DNA of 64,000 bases from contig NZ_JAERRK010000007.1 of assembly GCF_016741775.1 (NCBI RefSeq), forward strand, positions 124,001-188,000, in the 5' to 3' direction. Numbering within the stretch: the first letter of the stretch is position 1; each line of letters starts with the position of its first letter. Below, piece after piece: positions 35,361 to 43,468 of this stretch. The translations under genes and the position numbers were made by a program. Origin of the DNA: Streptomyces actinomycinicus (lineage in GTDB: Bacteria > Actinomycetota > Actinomycetes > Streptomycetales > Streptomycetaceae). The notes below the pieces were generated by a model, which ran no database searches, was not told the DNA's origin, and worked only from the letters and a program-made list of their open reading frames with translations.

Positions 35361-37136
35361 CTATGGGTGTTCGGTAGCGGTTTTCGCACCGTTCGAGCAG
35401 GGTTGGAGGTGATCGCGGAACCACTGCACGACAGCGGCGTCGAGATCGTCCCGTTCCTCTCGGTCGTCCGGAAGATGACCGCGGGAGAGGCGGATGAACC
35501 GCACGGTCTTGCCCAGTTCGGTCAGCGTCTCGTACAGCTGCTCGGTGCCGCTGATGACGACCGTGGTGTCGCCTTCCGCATGTGCCAGCAGCAGCGGCGC
35601 GCGGATGTCCGCCGCATGGGTCAGCGGACTCGCCGCCCTCAGCCTCGCCAGGTCCTCCGGGTCGTCGACGTCGCCGATCCACTCCACGACCCGCCGGCTC
35701 CACGTCGGCGGCAGGGCCCGGACGTCCATCTCGAGGTCTGCCGGCCCGCAGATCACGGCACCGGCCCGCCAGTGGCGCGGCAGCCTCGTCAGGCAGCTGA
35801 GGGCCGCGAACCCGCCGTAGGACATCCCGTGGACACCGAGCCGGTCGCCGTCCACCCAGTCCAGGCTTCGCAGAAACCGTGCGGCGGCTTCGAAGTCGGC
35901 CAGGTCGCCGCCTCCCCAGTCCCGGTAGATCAGGCGCTGGTAGGTCAGCCCCCGTCCGGTCGACCCGCGTACGTTCGGCGCCAGCACGGCGTTTCCAGCT
36001 CGCACCAACCGCTGGATCAGCGGGTCGTAGACCGGCAGCGCGGCCCACTCCGGACCGCCGTGGATGGTCAGCACCGCGGGGACGGGGCCGGCGGGCGAAC
36101 GCGGGCGGTACAGCAGCCCGGATATCTCCAGCCCGTCCGCTCCGGTGAACCAGACCGTTTCCGGCACGACGAGGTCGTCCGGCAGCCCGTCGCTGAAGTC
36201 GGTGAGCCGGAGCGACTCGCCGGACGACAGGTCCGTCAGGAAGAACTCGGTCGCCCGGTCGCTGGCTCCGACCTGTACGAGCAGACGGTCTCCGGCGAAC
36301 CGCGGCACGAAGCCGTCGTAACCGAACGGCTGGGATGCGAACCCGGGCAGTTCCACTGCGGTCTGCGGTGTGCACAGCATCGTGCGCTGGTCCTGGGGTA
36401 CGGCCCAGACGACCTGCGGACCCACGATCACGTTCTCCACGTCGGCATCCGGCGTGGCGATCCACTCCAACGGCCGGCCGGGCACGAGCAGGGCGACACC
36501 GAGGAAGTCACGGCCCTCGGTGGTGCACAGGTAGATCCCGTCCTCGTTCCACCCGCCCGGCTGGTACTTCGCCGGGCCCTCGTGCGGGGTGAGGTGCCGG
36601 GTGCGGCCGGTCTCGAGATCACAGGCGAACAGGTCCTGGTCGGTGTTCTGATGGAATTTCAGGACGAGCAGGTACCTGGAGTCCGGTGAGAAACATATCG
36701 GCACGTACCGGTCGTCGCCCTCCATGACCATCCTGGACGCACCGGTCGTCAGGTCCCTTACATAGACGTCGAGGCAAGTGACGTCGCGCGCGCTGGTCGC
36801 GTACGCGAGCAGGCGGCCGTCCGGGCTGTACGGTTGGCTCCCGCTCGAATACGGCACGCCTATCTCGCGCCTGACACCGGGTTCGGCCGCTATCCACTCC
36901 ACCTCGCCGGTGACCGGATCGAGTTCGGCCAGCCGGTAGTCCTGGCCGCCGGTCACGTCCGCCACGATCAGGAGCCGCGTTTCGTCGGGCCGCCACGCCA
37001 GCCGGGTGACCGCGCCGTCGATCGGGAACATCCGCCGCTCCCCCGCCCAGGTCTGGAACCACGGCTGCGGCCGGCCGGACTCGTCGCTGACGTATGCGAA
37101 GCCCTCCTTCGTGGGCCAAGCGCCCCAGACGGTCAT
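35361..37136 (-). CDS. Prolyl-oligopeptidase-family (S9) serine peptidase
   Basis: A 591-residue protein with an N-terminal WD/beta-propeller-like half (repeats such as SPDSRYLLVLKF and RPDETRLLIVAD) and a C-terminal alpha/beta-hydrolase catalytic domain. The oxyanion region is LTIHGGPEWAALPVYDPLIQ, the nucleophile elbow GVHGMSYGGFAAL, and the Asp and His lie in HAEGDTTVVI and LSRGHLPDDR. This fits acylaminoacyl- or dipeptidyl-type peptidases that cut short peptides. The ATG at 37136 overlaps the M20 stop (ATGA), so the two are one operon. No signal peptide: cytosolic. Confidence 0.88.
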   Translation of the reverse strand: MTVWGAWPTKEGFAYVSDESGRPQPWFQTWAGERRMFPIDGAVTRLAWRPDETRLLIVADVTGGQDYRLAELDPVTGEVEWIAAEPGVRREIGVPYSSGSQPYSPDGRLLAYATSARDVTCLDVYVRDLTTGASRMVMEGDDRYVPICFSPDSRYLLVLKFHQNTDQDLFACDLETGRTRHLTPHEGPAKYQPGGWNEDGIYLCTTEGRDFLGVALLVPGRPLEWIATPDADVENVIVGPQVVWAVPQDQRTMLCTPQTAVELPGFASQPFGYDGFVPRFAGDRLLVQVGASDRATEFFLTDLSSGESLRLTDFSDGLPDDLVVPETVWFTGADGLEISGLLYRPRSPAGPVPAVLTIHGGPEWAALPVYDPLIQRLVRAGNAVLAPNVRGSTGRGLTYQRLIYRDWGGGDLADFEAAARFLRSLDWVDGDRLGVHGMSYGGFAALSCLTRLPRHWRAGAVICGPADLEMDVRALPPTWSRRVVEWIGDVDDPEDLARLRAASPLTHAADIRAPLLLAHAEGDTTVVISGTEQLYETLTELGKTVRFIRLSRGHLPDDREERDDLDAAVVQWFRDHLQPCSNGAKTATEHP

Positions 37137-38458
37137 GCGTGGGCCGCCAGCGCGAGCTGGATCGTTGCCGCGGCGACGATTCCGTGGCGGAACCGGTCGA
37201 GGTCGAGGTTCTCGTCGGCTGCGTGGTTGGCCTCGTCGGTGTTGGCGAACGGCACGCCGTAACAGGGGCATGAGAGCCCGTCGCTGAGCACGGCCATCGG
37301 CAGGCTTCCGCCGAGTGAGGGAACCAGCAGCGGCCGTGGCCCGAGCACGTCCTCGACCGCTTGGAGGATCGTCGCCGTATAAGGGGTCTCGGGCAGGGTG
37401 GTGGACGGTGCCATCGCCGCGCCCGGCACGAACTCGACATCGGGGGCGTACCTCGCGACGTGCCGACGGATGGCGTCGGCGACCTGGTCAGGTGTCTGAC
37501 CGCCGACCAACCGGGCCTCGCATCGGGCAACGGCGACATCAGGGATCACCGCGCGGTGGTCGCCGGAATCCTCGCAGCTCAGCGAGTTCACGGTCAGCGT
37601 GGGCATGGCCAGGCGGTGGTGGAATCCCAGCCCTGCCGGCGGCTCCATGCCGGCCGCCCCGATCGCTTCGAGCGTTCCCGGCACGTCCACCGGAAGGTCC
37701 TCCAGCGCGGCACGCTGACCGTCGGTCAGCGGCGGGACGTCGTCGGCGAAGCCGGGCACGGTCACGGTGCCGTCCGCCGACCGCATGGTGGCCAGCAGCT
37801 GCACCAACGCCCACGCCGGATTCGGCGCGACTCCGCCCCAGTTGCCCGAGTGCAACGGCCGGTTCGCGCCTCGCGCGCGCAGTTCGAACATCAGGATTCC
37901 GCGTACGCCGAGGACCACGCACGCCCGGCCCGAGTCGTGCACGGGCCCGTCGCTCCAGATCACCAGGTCAGGCTGATCGACCTGGCGTACGGCCGCGGCC
38001 AGGTTGGGGCTGCCGATCTCCTCCTCGCCGTCGAGCAACACCGTGACGCGGCAGGGTAATCCGCCGGTCAGGTCCCGCAGGGCACGTAACCCCAGCAGTT
38101 GCGCGAGATGCTGCCCCTTGTTGTCGCCCGTGCCACGCCCGTACATCCGACCGTCACGGATCGACGGCACGAACGGCGGCGTCGTCCACAGCTCCAGCGG
38201 CCCGGCCGGTTGCACGTCGTAGTGACCGTAGATCAGCACGTGCGGCCCGGGCCCGTCCGCCGTCCCCACCAGCGCGGGCCAGCCACCGGTCTCGACTTCA
38301 CGCGCCTGCAGGCCCGACGCACGTAACAGCCGAAGACCGTGGGCCGCGGCCTCGGCCATGCCCTCGCCGGTCCGGCTCACGCTCGGCCGGGAGATCCAGT
38401 CCGCCAGCTCACCATCCAGGTCCTGGGCACCAACCCAGTCCCGGAGCTGCTTGATCAC
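37133..38458 (-). CDS. M20-family zinc dipeptidase/carboxypeptidase
   Basis: A 441-residue M20 metallopeptidase. The metal ligands lie in VLIYGHYDVQPAGPLELW (H/D), GRGTGDNKGQ (bridging Asp), LLDGEEEIGSPN (catalytic and metal Glu) and the C-terminal FANTDEANHAADENL. The dimerisation lid is at LHSGNWGGVAPNPAWALVQ. It cleaves dipeptides or N-acyl amino acids. The GTG at 38458 has GGAGGG five bases upstream. It is divergent from an ArsR-like regulator at 38542 and couples to the S9 peptidase by an ATGA overlap. Confidence 0.88.
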   Translation of the reverse strand: MIKQLRDWVGAQDLDGELADWISRPSVSRTGEGMAEAAAHGLRLLRASGLQAREVETGGWPALVGTADGPGPHVLIYGHYDVQPAGPLELWTTPPFVPSIRDGRMYGRGTGDNKGQHLAQLLGLRALRDLTGGLPCRVTVLLDGEEEIGSPNLAAAVRQVDQPDLVIWSDGPVHDSGRACVVLGVRGILMFELRARGANRPLHSGNWGGVAPNPAWALVQLLATMRSADGTVTVPGFADDVPPLTDGQRAALEDLPVDVPGTLEAIGAAGMEPPAGLGFHHRLAMPTLTVNSLSCEDSGDHRAVIPDVAVARCEARLVGGQTPDQVADAIRRHVARYAPDVEFVPGAAMAPSTTLPETPYTATILQAVEDVLGPRPLLVPSLGGSLPMAVLSDGLSCPCYGVPFANTDEANHAADENLDLDRFRHGIVAAATIQLALAAHA

Positions 38459-38541
38459 AGACCCTCCAACCGATTGCACAGAATGAAATCGATGGCAGTC
38501 AAGCAAACCAACACTGGCTTTGGCAAGGTACAGTCCCGGAT

Positions 38542-39084
38542 GTGGAAGCGACGATCGAAGACCTCAAAGCGCTTGGGCACCCCGTCCGTTGGCGCATCCT
38601 GCGGCTGTGCCTGGAGCGTGCGTTCACCAACAAGGAGCTGTCGGTCGAACTCGACCTCGCTCCCGCGACCACCTTGCGTCACGTCCGCGCCCTGGTGAAG
38701 ACCAACTTCCTGGTCGCCGAACCGGTTTGCACCGGCGAGCACGGCGCACTGCAACGGCCCTATCGCGCGACCGCGCGCACCCGGGGCCTGATCATCACGC
38801 CTGACGATTCCGGCCTCGCCCAGCAGGTCGACCTGGCCGTGCTCGGCGCCCACCGCACCGAACTGATAGCTGCGGGCAAGGACTCCGGTCGTGGCGCCAA
38901 GCGGGGCGTACTGCGGTTGGGGCCCGAGTCCGTGAAGTCGCTCCACCGCCGGATCGAGGAACTGATCGCCGAGTACCCCGACGAACCCGATGGCGAGCCG
39001 CTGAGCTACTTGTGGTCACTCGCCGCCCGGCCCCAGGTCGACCCCGGCCCCCAGGAAAGCGACGGAGACGCGATTGACCAATAG
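38542..39084 (+). CDS. ArsR-like winged-helix regulator
   Basis: A 180-residue regulator. The N-terminal winged helix is LKALGHPVRWRILRLCLERA, FTNKELSVELDLAPATTLRH, VRALVKTNFLVAEP, followed by a wing (LQRPYRATARTRGLI). The C-terminal half is helical and may be a dimer or effector part. It is divergent from the peptidase operon across 83 bp, so it probably controls the M20-S9 genes. The GTG at 38542 begins directly before the HTH. Confidence 0.82.
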   Translation: MEATIEDLKALGHPVRWRILRLCLERAFTNKELSVELDLAPATTLRHVRALVKTNFLVAEPVCTGEHGALQRPYRATARTRGLIITPDDSGLAQQVDLAVLGAHRTELIAAGKDSGRGAKRGVLRLGPESVKSLHRRIEELIAEYPDEPDGEPLSYLWSLAARPQVDPGPQESDGDAIDQ

Positions 39085-39319
39085 GTGCGACCGATGCTTG
39101 ACTCATTAGCCATTCAAGTGACGCCCCCTGGGACCGCCATGGCGGCTGGCAGGACGATGGCATCAGTTACTTGTCGGAAATTGCACGTCAATGAACTGGC
39201 CGGGCAAGTCGCCGGCATTGCTCATTCAGCACGGCGCAGGCTTGGCGGGGCAGCTCTGCACGCCTGCGGCACCGAATCCGGGGAAACCCGAAGTACCGAT
39301 TCCGGAAAAAGGGTATGGA

Positions 39320-39991
39320 ATGAAGATTGTCATCGCCGGCGGCCACGGTAAGATCGCCCTGCGGTTGACTCGGCGCCTCTCCGAACGCGGCGACTCCGTC
39401 GTGGGCATCGTGCGCAACCCCCACCACGTCGACGACATCAAGAAGGCGGGCGGGGAGGCCGTCGTGCTCGATCTCGAGCGCGCGACGGTGGACGAGGTGG
39501 CCGCGGCCCTGGTCGGCGCGGACGCTGTCGTCTTCTCGGCCGGCTCGGGCAACAGTGCCACCGCCGCACGCCGGGACAGGATGGACCGGGCCGCTGTCGT
39601 CCTTGTCATGGACGCGGCGGAACAGGCCGGTGTACGACGGTTCCTGCACGTCAGCTCCATCAACGTGGGCTGTGCCGACGAGCGCGGCATCGGTGAGGGG
39701 TACTCCGTCTACCTGCGGGCCAAGCACGCCGCCGAACAGCACATCTTCGCCCGGACCAAGCTCGACTGGACGGTACTCAGGCCCGGTGTGCTCACCGACG
39801 GAGACGGCGACGGCACCGTCGAACTCACCGCCGGGAACAGGGTCGCGCCGCAGCACGCCAGGTTCGACCAAGTCGCCAGGGAAGACGTCGCCGCCGTACT
39901 CGTGGCGCTCATCGACCGGCCCGACACCGCCGGCCGCATCTATGTGGTGGTCGGCGGCAGGACCCCCGTCGAAAAGGCGATCCCCGTCTAG
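39320..39991 (+). CDS. NAD(P)-binding SDR-like protein (YwnB/NmrA type)
   Basis: A 223-residue Rossmann protein: MKIVIAGGHGKIALRLTRRL is the dinucleotide loop, then AVVLDLERATVDEVAAALVG, VVFSAGSGNSATAARRD, FLHVSSINVG and LRPGVLTDGDGDGTVELT. These atypical short-chain dehydrogenases often act as NADPH-dependent quinone reductases or redox sensors. The start is the ATG at 39320; the open frame upstream lacks conserved sequence. Confidence 0.85.
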   Translation: MKIVIAGGHGKIALRLTRRLSERGDSVVGIVRNPHHVDDIKKAGGEAVVLDLERATVDEVAAALVGADAVVFSAGSGNSATAARRDRMDRAAVVLVMDAAEQAGVRRFLHVSSINVGCADERGIGEGYSVYLRAKHAAEQHIFARTKLDWTVLRPGVLTDGDGDGTVELTAGNRVAPQHARFDQVAREDVAAVLVALIDRPDTAGRIYVVVGGRTPVEKAIPV

Positions 39992-40286
39992 GACGTGTCC
40001 CGTGGACCACGATCGTTCAACCCGGGACCGGGGGAAATTCCCGGCGGCACCGCAGGGAATCCGCGAATAACAGTTGCAGCTCGGGCCTCCCGAGCCCGGC
40101 GCCCCCAAGGGCGGCGAGGGTGCAGATCTAGAGAGAGCGATTCAGGACGCCGCCACGAATAATGACGTCACATCGTCTCGCCTGGACAACCGGGCGGGCG
40201 GGACTTCATCCACTCACGCACTGTCCAGTTCCGGACAGTGGGCTCAGCACGAAGGGTCGTTTTAACACACAGGGGGGTTAATTGTT
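39992..40286. other. Intergenic, 295 bp, promoter region of the biosynthetic regulator
   Basis: Contains a short GGGAAATTCCC palindrome (40032-40042) near the previous gene's stop and the inverted repeat at 40219; a run of six G lies just before the GTG at 40287. Confidence 0.45.
40219..40240. promoter_or_regulatory. 22-bp inverted repeat upstream of the pathway regulator
   Basis: CACTGTCC and GGACAGTG flank a 6-base centre (AGTTCC), 47 bp before the start of the LuxR-type gene. It is a candidate operator for that regulator or for a global one. Confidence 0.5.
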
Positions 40287-41738
40287 GTGCAGTCAATTGC
40301 CAAGGAAAGGCCGGCGGCGCGAGCCGGCGTCGTGATCGTCAGCAACAGCGCCGTCGGCACGGCTCCGGCGAACGAATCGGCCGAACACCGATTAAGTTCC
40401 GTCACGGTGGCCGATCCGCCGCCCCACCAGCCACCGGGCAACGCCCCGACGAAGCGCTGCACCCACTGGGCAGTGACCGCGGCGGCCATCCCCTACTGGG
40501 CAGCGGCCAACGCCGAGGCCGCGCACCGGAAGCCGGGCGTCAGCACCCCGGTGGCCGATGCGCACTGGGCCGGCCTGCTGCTACTGGACGGCTGTGCCCC
40601 CGCGGCACCGTCCGCACGCGAGAAAGGGCCGCGCGACCGGCACGTGCCCGACGGGGCGATCCGGCCGGCGGTGACCACCGTGGTCGTCGCGGCCAGCCCG
40701 GCCGGCTGGTTCGACAAGGCATCGGCGGCCGTTGACCGGCCCGACCCGGGCCGGCCATGGTTCGCCGAGATCGGCTACGCGCACTGCTTCGCGTTGCTGA
40801 TGGCCGGCCAGATGCCGGGCTCGTACCGGACAGCCGAGAACGGGTACCGGGACGAGGTGGCCGCCGGGAACATCGCGGTGGCCGAGGGCTGGCTCGCGCC
40901 GCGCGGCCAGGTCGCCGACGTGGCCACCGCCATCGCCGACGCGGAGACCGCTTCACTCCTGTTCAACGGCGGCAACCCGCGTCTCGCGCTGGCGCCGCGT
41001 CTGGCCGAACTCGCCGTGTTCGGCGATCAGGCCGGCACGCAACAGCCCCGGCACCTCACCGACCGGGCACCCCGGAGCCGCCTGTTCGTCCCGTGGTCGA
41101 CCCTGAGCCAGGCGTGGACCACGGCGGCCGACGGAAACACCACTCTCGCCGCCAGGCAGGCACTCTCCGCGGCCGACGCCGCCATGGCCCTGGGCCAGGA
41201 CGCCGTCGAAGCAACGGCGAGCTACGACGTGGCCCGTCTCGGCAGTCCCAACGCCGTACGGCATCGCCTCGCCGCGCTCGCCAACCTGGTGCCGGGGCCG
41301 GTCGTGCCGGCCATGGCCGGCGCCGCGGCCGCGTTGGCCCGCTCCGATCCCGGAGGCTTGGACGTCGCCACGGCGAAGTTCAACGAACTCGGAATGGACC
41401 TGCTCGCCGCGGAGACCGCCACCGCCGCGGCCGCACTACGGCACACATCCACGCCCCCCAGCACGATCGCGTGCCCGACCGCGACAACCCCGCTGTTACA
41501 GCTCACCGCCCCGCTGGTCGATCTCACCAGCCGCGAGCGGGACGTCGCGCTGCTGGCCGCCAACGGATTCACCAGCCCCGCCATCGGACACCGGCTGGGA
41601 CTGTCCGCCCGGACCGTCGACAACCACCTGGGCCGCGCCTACCAGAAGCTCGGGGTGACCGGCCGCCGCGATCTGGCCCCGCTCGTCATCGGCGACCGTC
41701 CGCAATCGCCCATCCACGCCGAAGGGAATCAGCGATGA
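40287..41738 (+). CDS. LuxR-type transcriptional regulator of the NRPS-PKS cluster, with TTA codons
   Basis: A 483-residue regulator whose C-terminal ~65 residues are a LuxR HTH (LTSRERDVALLAANGFTSPA, IGHRLGLSARTVDNHLGRAY, QKLGVTGRRDL). The region before it (Ala-rich helices, FNELGMDLLAAETATAAAAL) resembles the C-terminal repeat part of LAL-type (large ATP-binding LuxR) regulators, but the Walker A/B ATPase half is absent. Two TTA codons (36 and 404) make its translation dependent on the bldA leucyl-tRNA. Its last codons overlap the next gene (ATGA). It is the likely activator of both cluster operons. Confidence 0.8.
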   Translation: MQSIAKERPAARAGVVIVSNSAVGTAPANESAEHRLSSVTVADPPPHQPPGNAPTKRCTHWAVTAAAIPYWAAANAEAAHRKPGVSTPVADAHWAGLLLLDGCAPAAPSAREKGPRDRHVPDGAIRPAVTTVVVAASPAGWFDKASAAVDRPDPGRPWFAEIGYAHCFALLMAGQMPGSYRTAENGYRDEVAAGNIAVAEGWLAPRGQVADVATAIADAETASLLFNGGNPRLALAPRLAELAVFGDQAGTQQPRHLTDRAPRSRLFVPWSTLSQAWTTAADGNTTLAARQALSAADAAMALGQDAVEATASYDVARLGSPNAVRHRLAALANLVPGPVVPAMAGAAAALARSDPGGLDVATAKFNELGMDLLAAETATAAAALRHTSTPPSTIACPTATTPLLQLTAPLVDLTSRERDVALLAANGFTSPAIGHRLGLSARTVDNHLGRAYQKLGVTGRRDLAPLVIGDRPQSPIHAEGNQR

Positions 41739-42553
41739 CCTCCATGAGCGACCTCGACAAAATCTCGGCCAACCGACAAGGCTTCAACCTGCGAGCACGG
41801 GCGCACATGCAGTCCTCGTACTACGACCTCGAAAGGTTCAAGCAGGGGCACAACATGCTGCGCAAGCTGGAACAGGAGGAGCTGGGCGACGTCCGCGGCC
41901 GGTCCCTGCTGGAACTCCAGTGCCACATCGGCGTCAACTCGCTCTCGCTCGCCCGCATGGGCGCGCAGGTCACCGGCACCGACATCTCGGACGAGGCGAT
42001 CGACATCGCTCGCGAGCTGGCCGAGGAGCTCGACCTCGACGCGAGTTTCGTCCAGGCGAACATCTACGACTTACCGAAGGCGCTCGACGGCGAGTTCGAC
42101 ATGGTGTTCACCGGATACGGCACCCTCTCGTTCCTGCCCGACATCCCCGGCTGGGCCAAGGTGGCGGCACAGTACGTCAAGCCGGGCGGCACTCTCACGG
42201 TCGTGGAGATCCACCCGATGCTCACCCTCTTCAGCGACGTCGGCGGGGAACTGCGGGTGGCCCGCTCGCTGTTCCAGTCCCGGCAGGTGCACCACGAGAT
42301 GTCCAAGAGCTACGCCGACCGGATCGCCGACGAGGTCGAGGTGGAGAAGCACAGCCTGTACGGCTGGAGGTGGAGCGTGGAGGAGGTCGTGAACGCGCTC
42401 ATAGACGCCGGCCTGACCATCGAGCGCATCCGCGAGGTTCCCTACGACGCGCGGCAGCGGCTCCCGTTGATGGTGCCGGACGGAGACCACAACTGGCGGA
42501 TCCCGGGCGACCCGATCCCGCTGTCGTTCTCCTGCATCGCCAGGCGGCGGTGA
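41735..42553 (+). CDS. SAM-dependent methyltransferase (tailoring)
   Basis: A 272-residue class I methyltransferase. Motif I LLELQCHIGVNSLSLARMGA has Gln-Cys-His-Ile in place of the common GCG-type loop; then VTGTDISDEAIDIARELAEE and MVFTGYGTLSFLPDIPGWAK follow. The C-terminal part (YGWRWSVEEVVNALIDAGLT, NWRIPGDPIPLSF) resembles small-molecule methyltransferases of antibiotic clusters. It carries one TTA codon (113). It overlaps the regulator and the O-methyltransferase gene by ATGA/GTGA, so the three are co-translated. The methylation site is unknown. Confidence 0.82.
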   Translation: MTSMSDLDKISANRQGFNLRARAHMQSSYYDLERFKQGHNMLRKLEQEELGDVRGRSLLELQCHIGVNSLSLARMGAQVTGTDISDEAIDIARELAEELDLDASFVQANIYDLPKALDGEFDMVFTGYGTLSFLPDIPGWAKVAAQYVKPGGTLTVVEIHPMLTLFSDVGGELRVARSLFQSRQVHHEMSKSYADRIADEVEVEKHSLYGWRWSVEEVVNALIDAGLTIERIREVPYDARQRLPLMVPDGDHNWRIPGDPIPLSFSCIARRR

Positions 42554-43224
42554 GCGCCGGCATGGCAGACCAGATCGTGGCAACACCGGAGATCCGCGAG
42601 TACGTCCGCGCCGTGTCCCTGCGGGAGGATCCGATCCTGGCTGAACTCCGGCAGCAGACCGCCGGGTTGCCGGGCGGCTCGGCCATGCAGGTCATGGCCG
42701 AGGAGGGCCAGCTGCTGGCGCTCCTCGTCGGCCTGTCCGGTGCCAGATCGGTGCTGGAGATCGGCACTTTCACCGGCTACAGCACGCTGTGCATGGCGCG
42801 TGCGCTGCCACCGGACGGCACGGTGGTCACCCTCGACCTCGATGGGCGGTGGCCGGCGATCGGCGCCGAGTTCTGGCAGCGCGCCGGGGTCGCCGAACGC
42901 ATCGACGTTCGCATCGGTGATGCGACACGGACGCTCGCCGCCCTCGCGGACGAGCAGGGCGGCGACAGTTTCGACCTCGTGTTCATCGACGCGGACAAGG
43001 CCAACTACGGGACGTACTACGAGGCCGCGCTCCGCCTCGCGCGGCCGGAAGGGCTGATAGTCATAGACAACACGCTCTTCTTCGGCCGAGTGGTCGACCC
43101 GGACAGCCATGACCCGGACACCGCCGCGGTCCGCGCGCTCAACGCGTCGCTGCGCGACGATCCTCGCGTGGATGTCTCGATGCTCACGATGGCCGACGGG
43201 ATCACACTCGCCCGGAAGAGGTGA
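42550..43224 (+). CDS. FkbG-like O-methyltransferase (caffeoyl-CoA OMT family)
   Basis: A 224-residue O-methyltransferase: EEGQLLALLVGLSGARSVLE, IGTFTGYSTLCMARALPPDG, FDLVFIDADKANYGTYYEAA, LRLARPEGLIVIDNTLFFGR. The Asp residues in FIDADK and the VIDN motif bind the divalent metal. With FkbH/I/J/K-like genes close by it fits FkbG, which methylates the 2-hydroxyl during methoxymalonyl-ACP formation; it could also act on another hydroxyl of the product. It is on the strand opposite to the rest of the set. The GTG at 42550 overlaps the previous stop; ATG 42562 is an alternative. Confidence 0.82.
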   Translation: MSAGMADQIVATPEIREYVRAVSLREDPILAELRQQTAGLPGGSAMQVMAEEGQLLALLVGLSGARSVLEIGTFTGYSTLCMARALPPDGTVVTLDLDGRWPAIGAEFWQRAGVAERIDVRIGDATRTLAALADEQGGDSFDLVFIDADKANYGTYYEAALRLARPEGLIVIDNTLFFGRVVDPDSHDPDTAAVRALNASLRDDPRVDVSMLTMADGITLARKR

Positions 43225-43262
43225 CGTACCGGGTCCTGGCCCGACAGCCACGGGACCTACGA

Positions 43263-43303
43263 GCGCAGGAGTCCTCCGACGCACCGTCGGAGGACTCCTG
43301 CGC
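43263..43303. terminator. 18-bp perfect stem terminator between convergent operons
   Basis: GCGCAGGAGTCCTCCGAC and its exact complement GTCGGAGGACTCCTGCGC flank a 5-base loop, 38 bp after the O-methyltransferase stop. It faces the end of the FkbH-like gene and can stop both convergent transcripts. Confidence 0.75.
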
Positions 43304-43307
43304 GTCG

Positions 43308-43443
43308 AGGACCACAACCGGAGGATTCCGGGTGACGGGATCCCACTGCCGTTCCCCTGCGTCGCCAGGCGGTGAGCCGCGGCGCGGGCATCGGTGACGC
43401 AACGCGATCGCTCGCCGCCCCTCGCGGACGAGGGACGGCGAGC
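43308..43443 (+). repeat. Degenerate duplicate pieces of the two methyltransferase genes
   Basis: 43308-43375 is about 80% identical to the 3' end of the methyltransferase gene (42487-42553), still encoding HNRRIPGDGIPLPFPCVARR before a stop. 43385-43443 is similarly close to an internal part of the O-methyltransferase gene (42909-42966; IGDATRSLAA). The order is the same but ~355 bp between them are missing, so these are relics of a former second copy of the gene pair. Confidence 0.6.
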
Positions 43444-43468
43444 GTGTGGGCTCGGCGGGAACGACGTG

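Noticed and set aside
34719..36689. A 656-codon plus-strand frame
   Set aside because: Antisense to the S9 peptidase with its catalytic motifs; no protein-like blocks.
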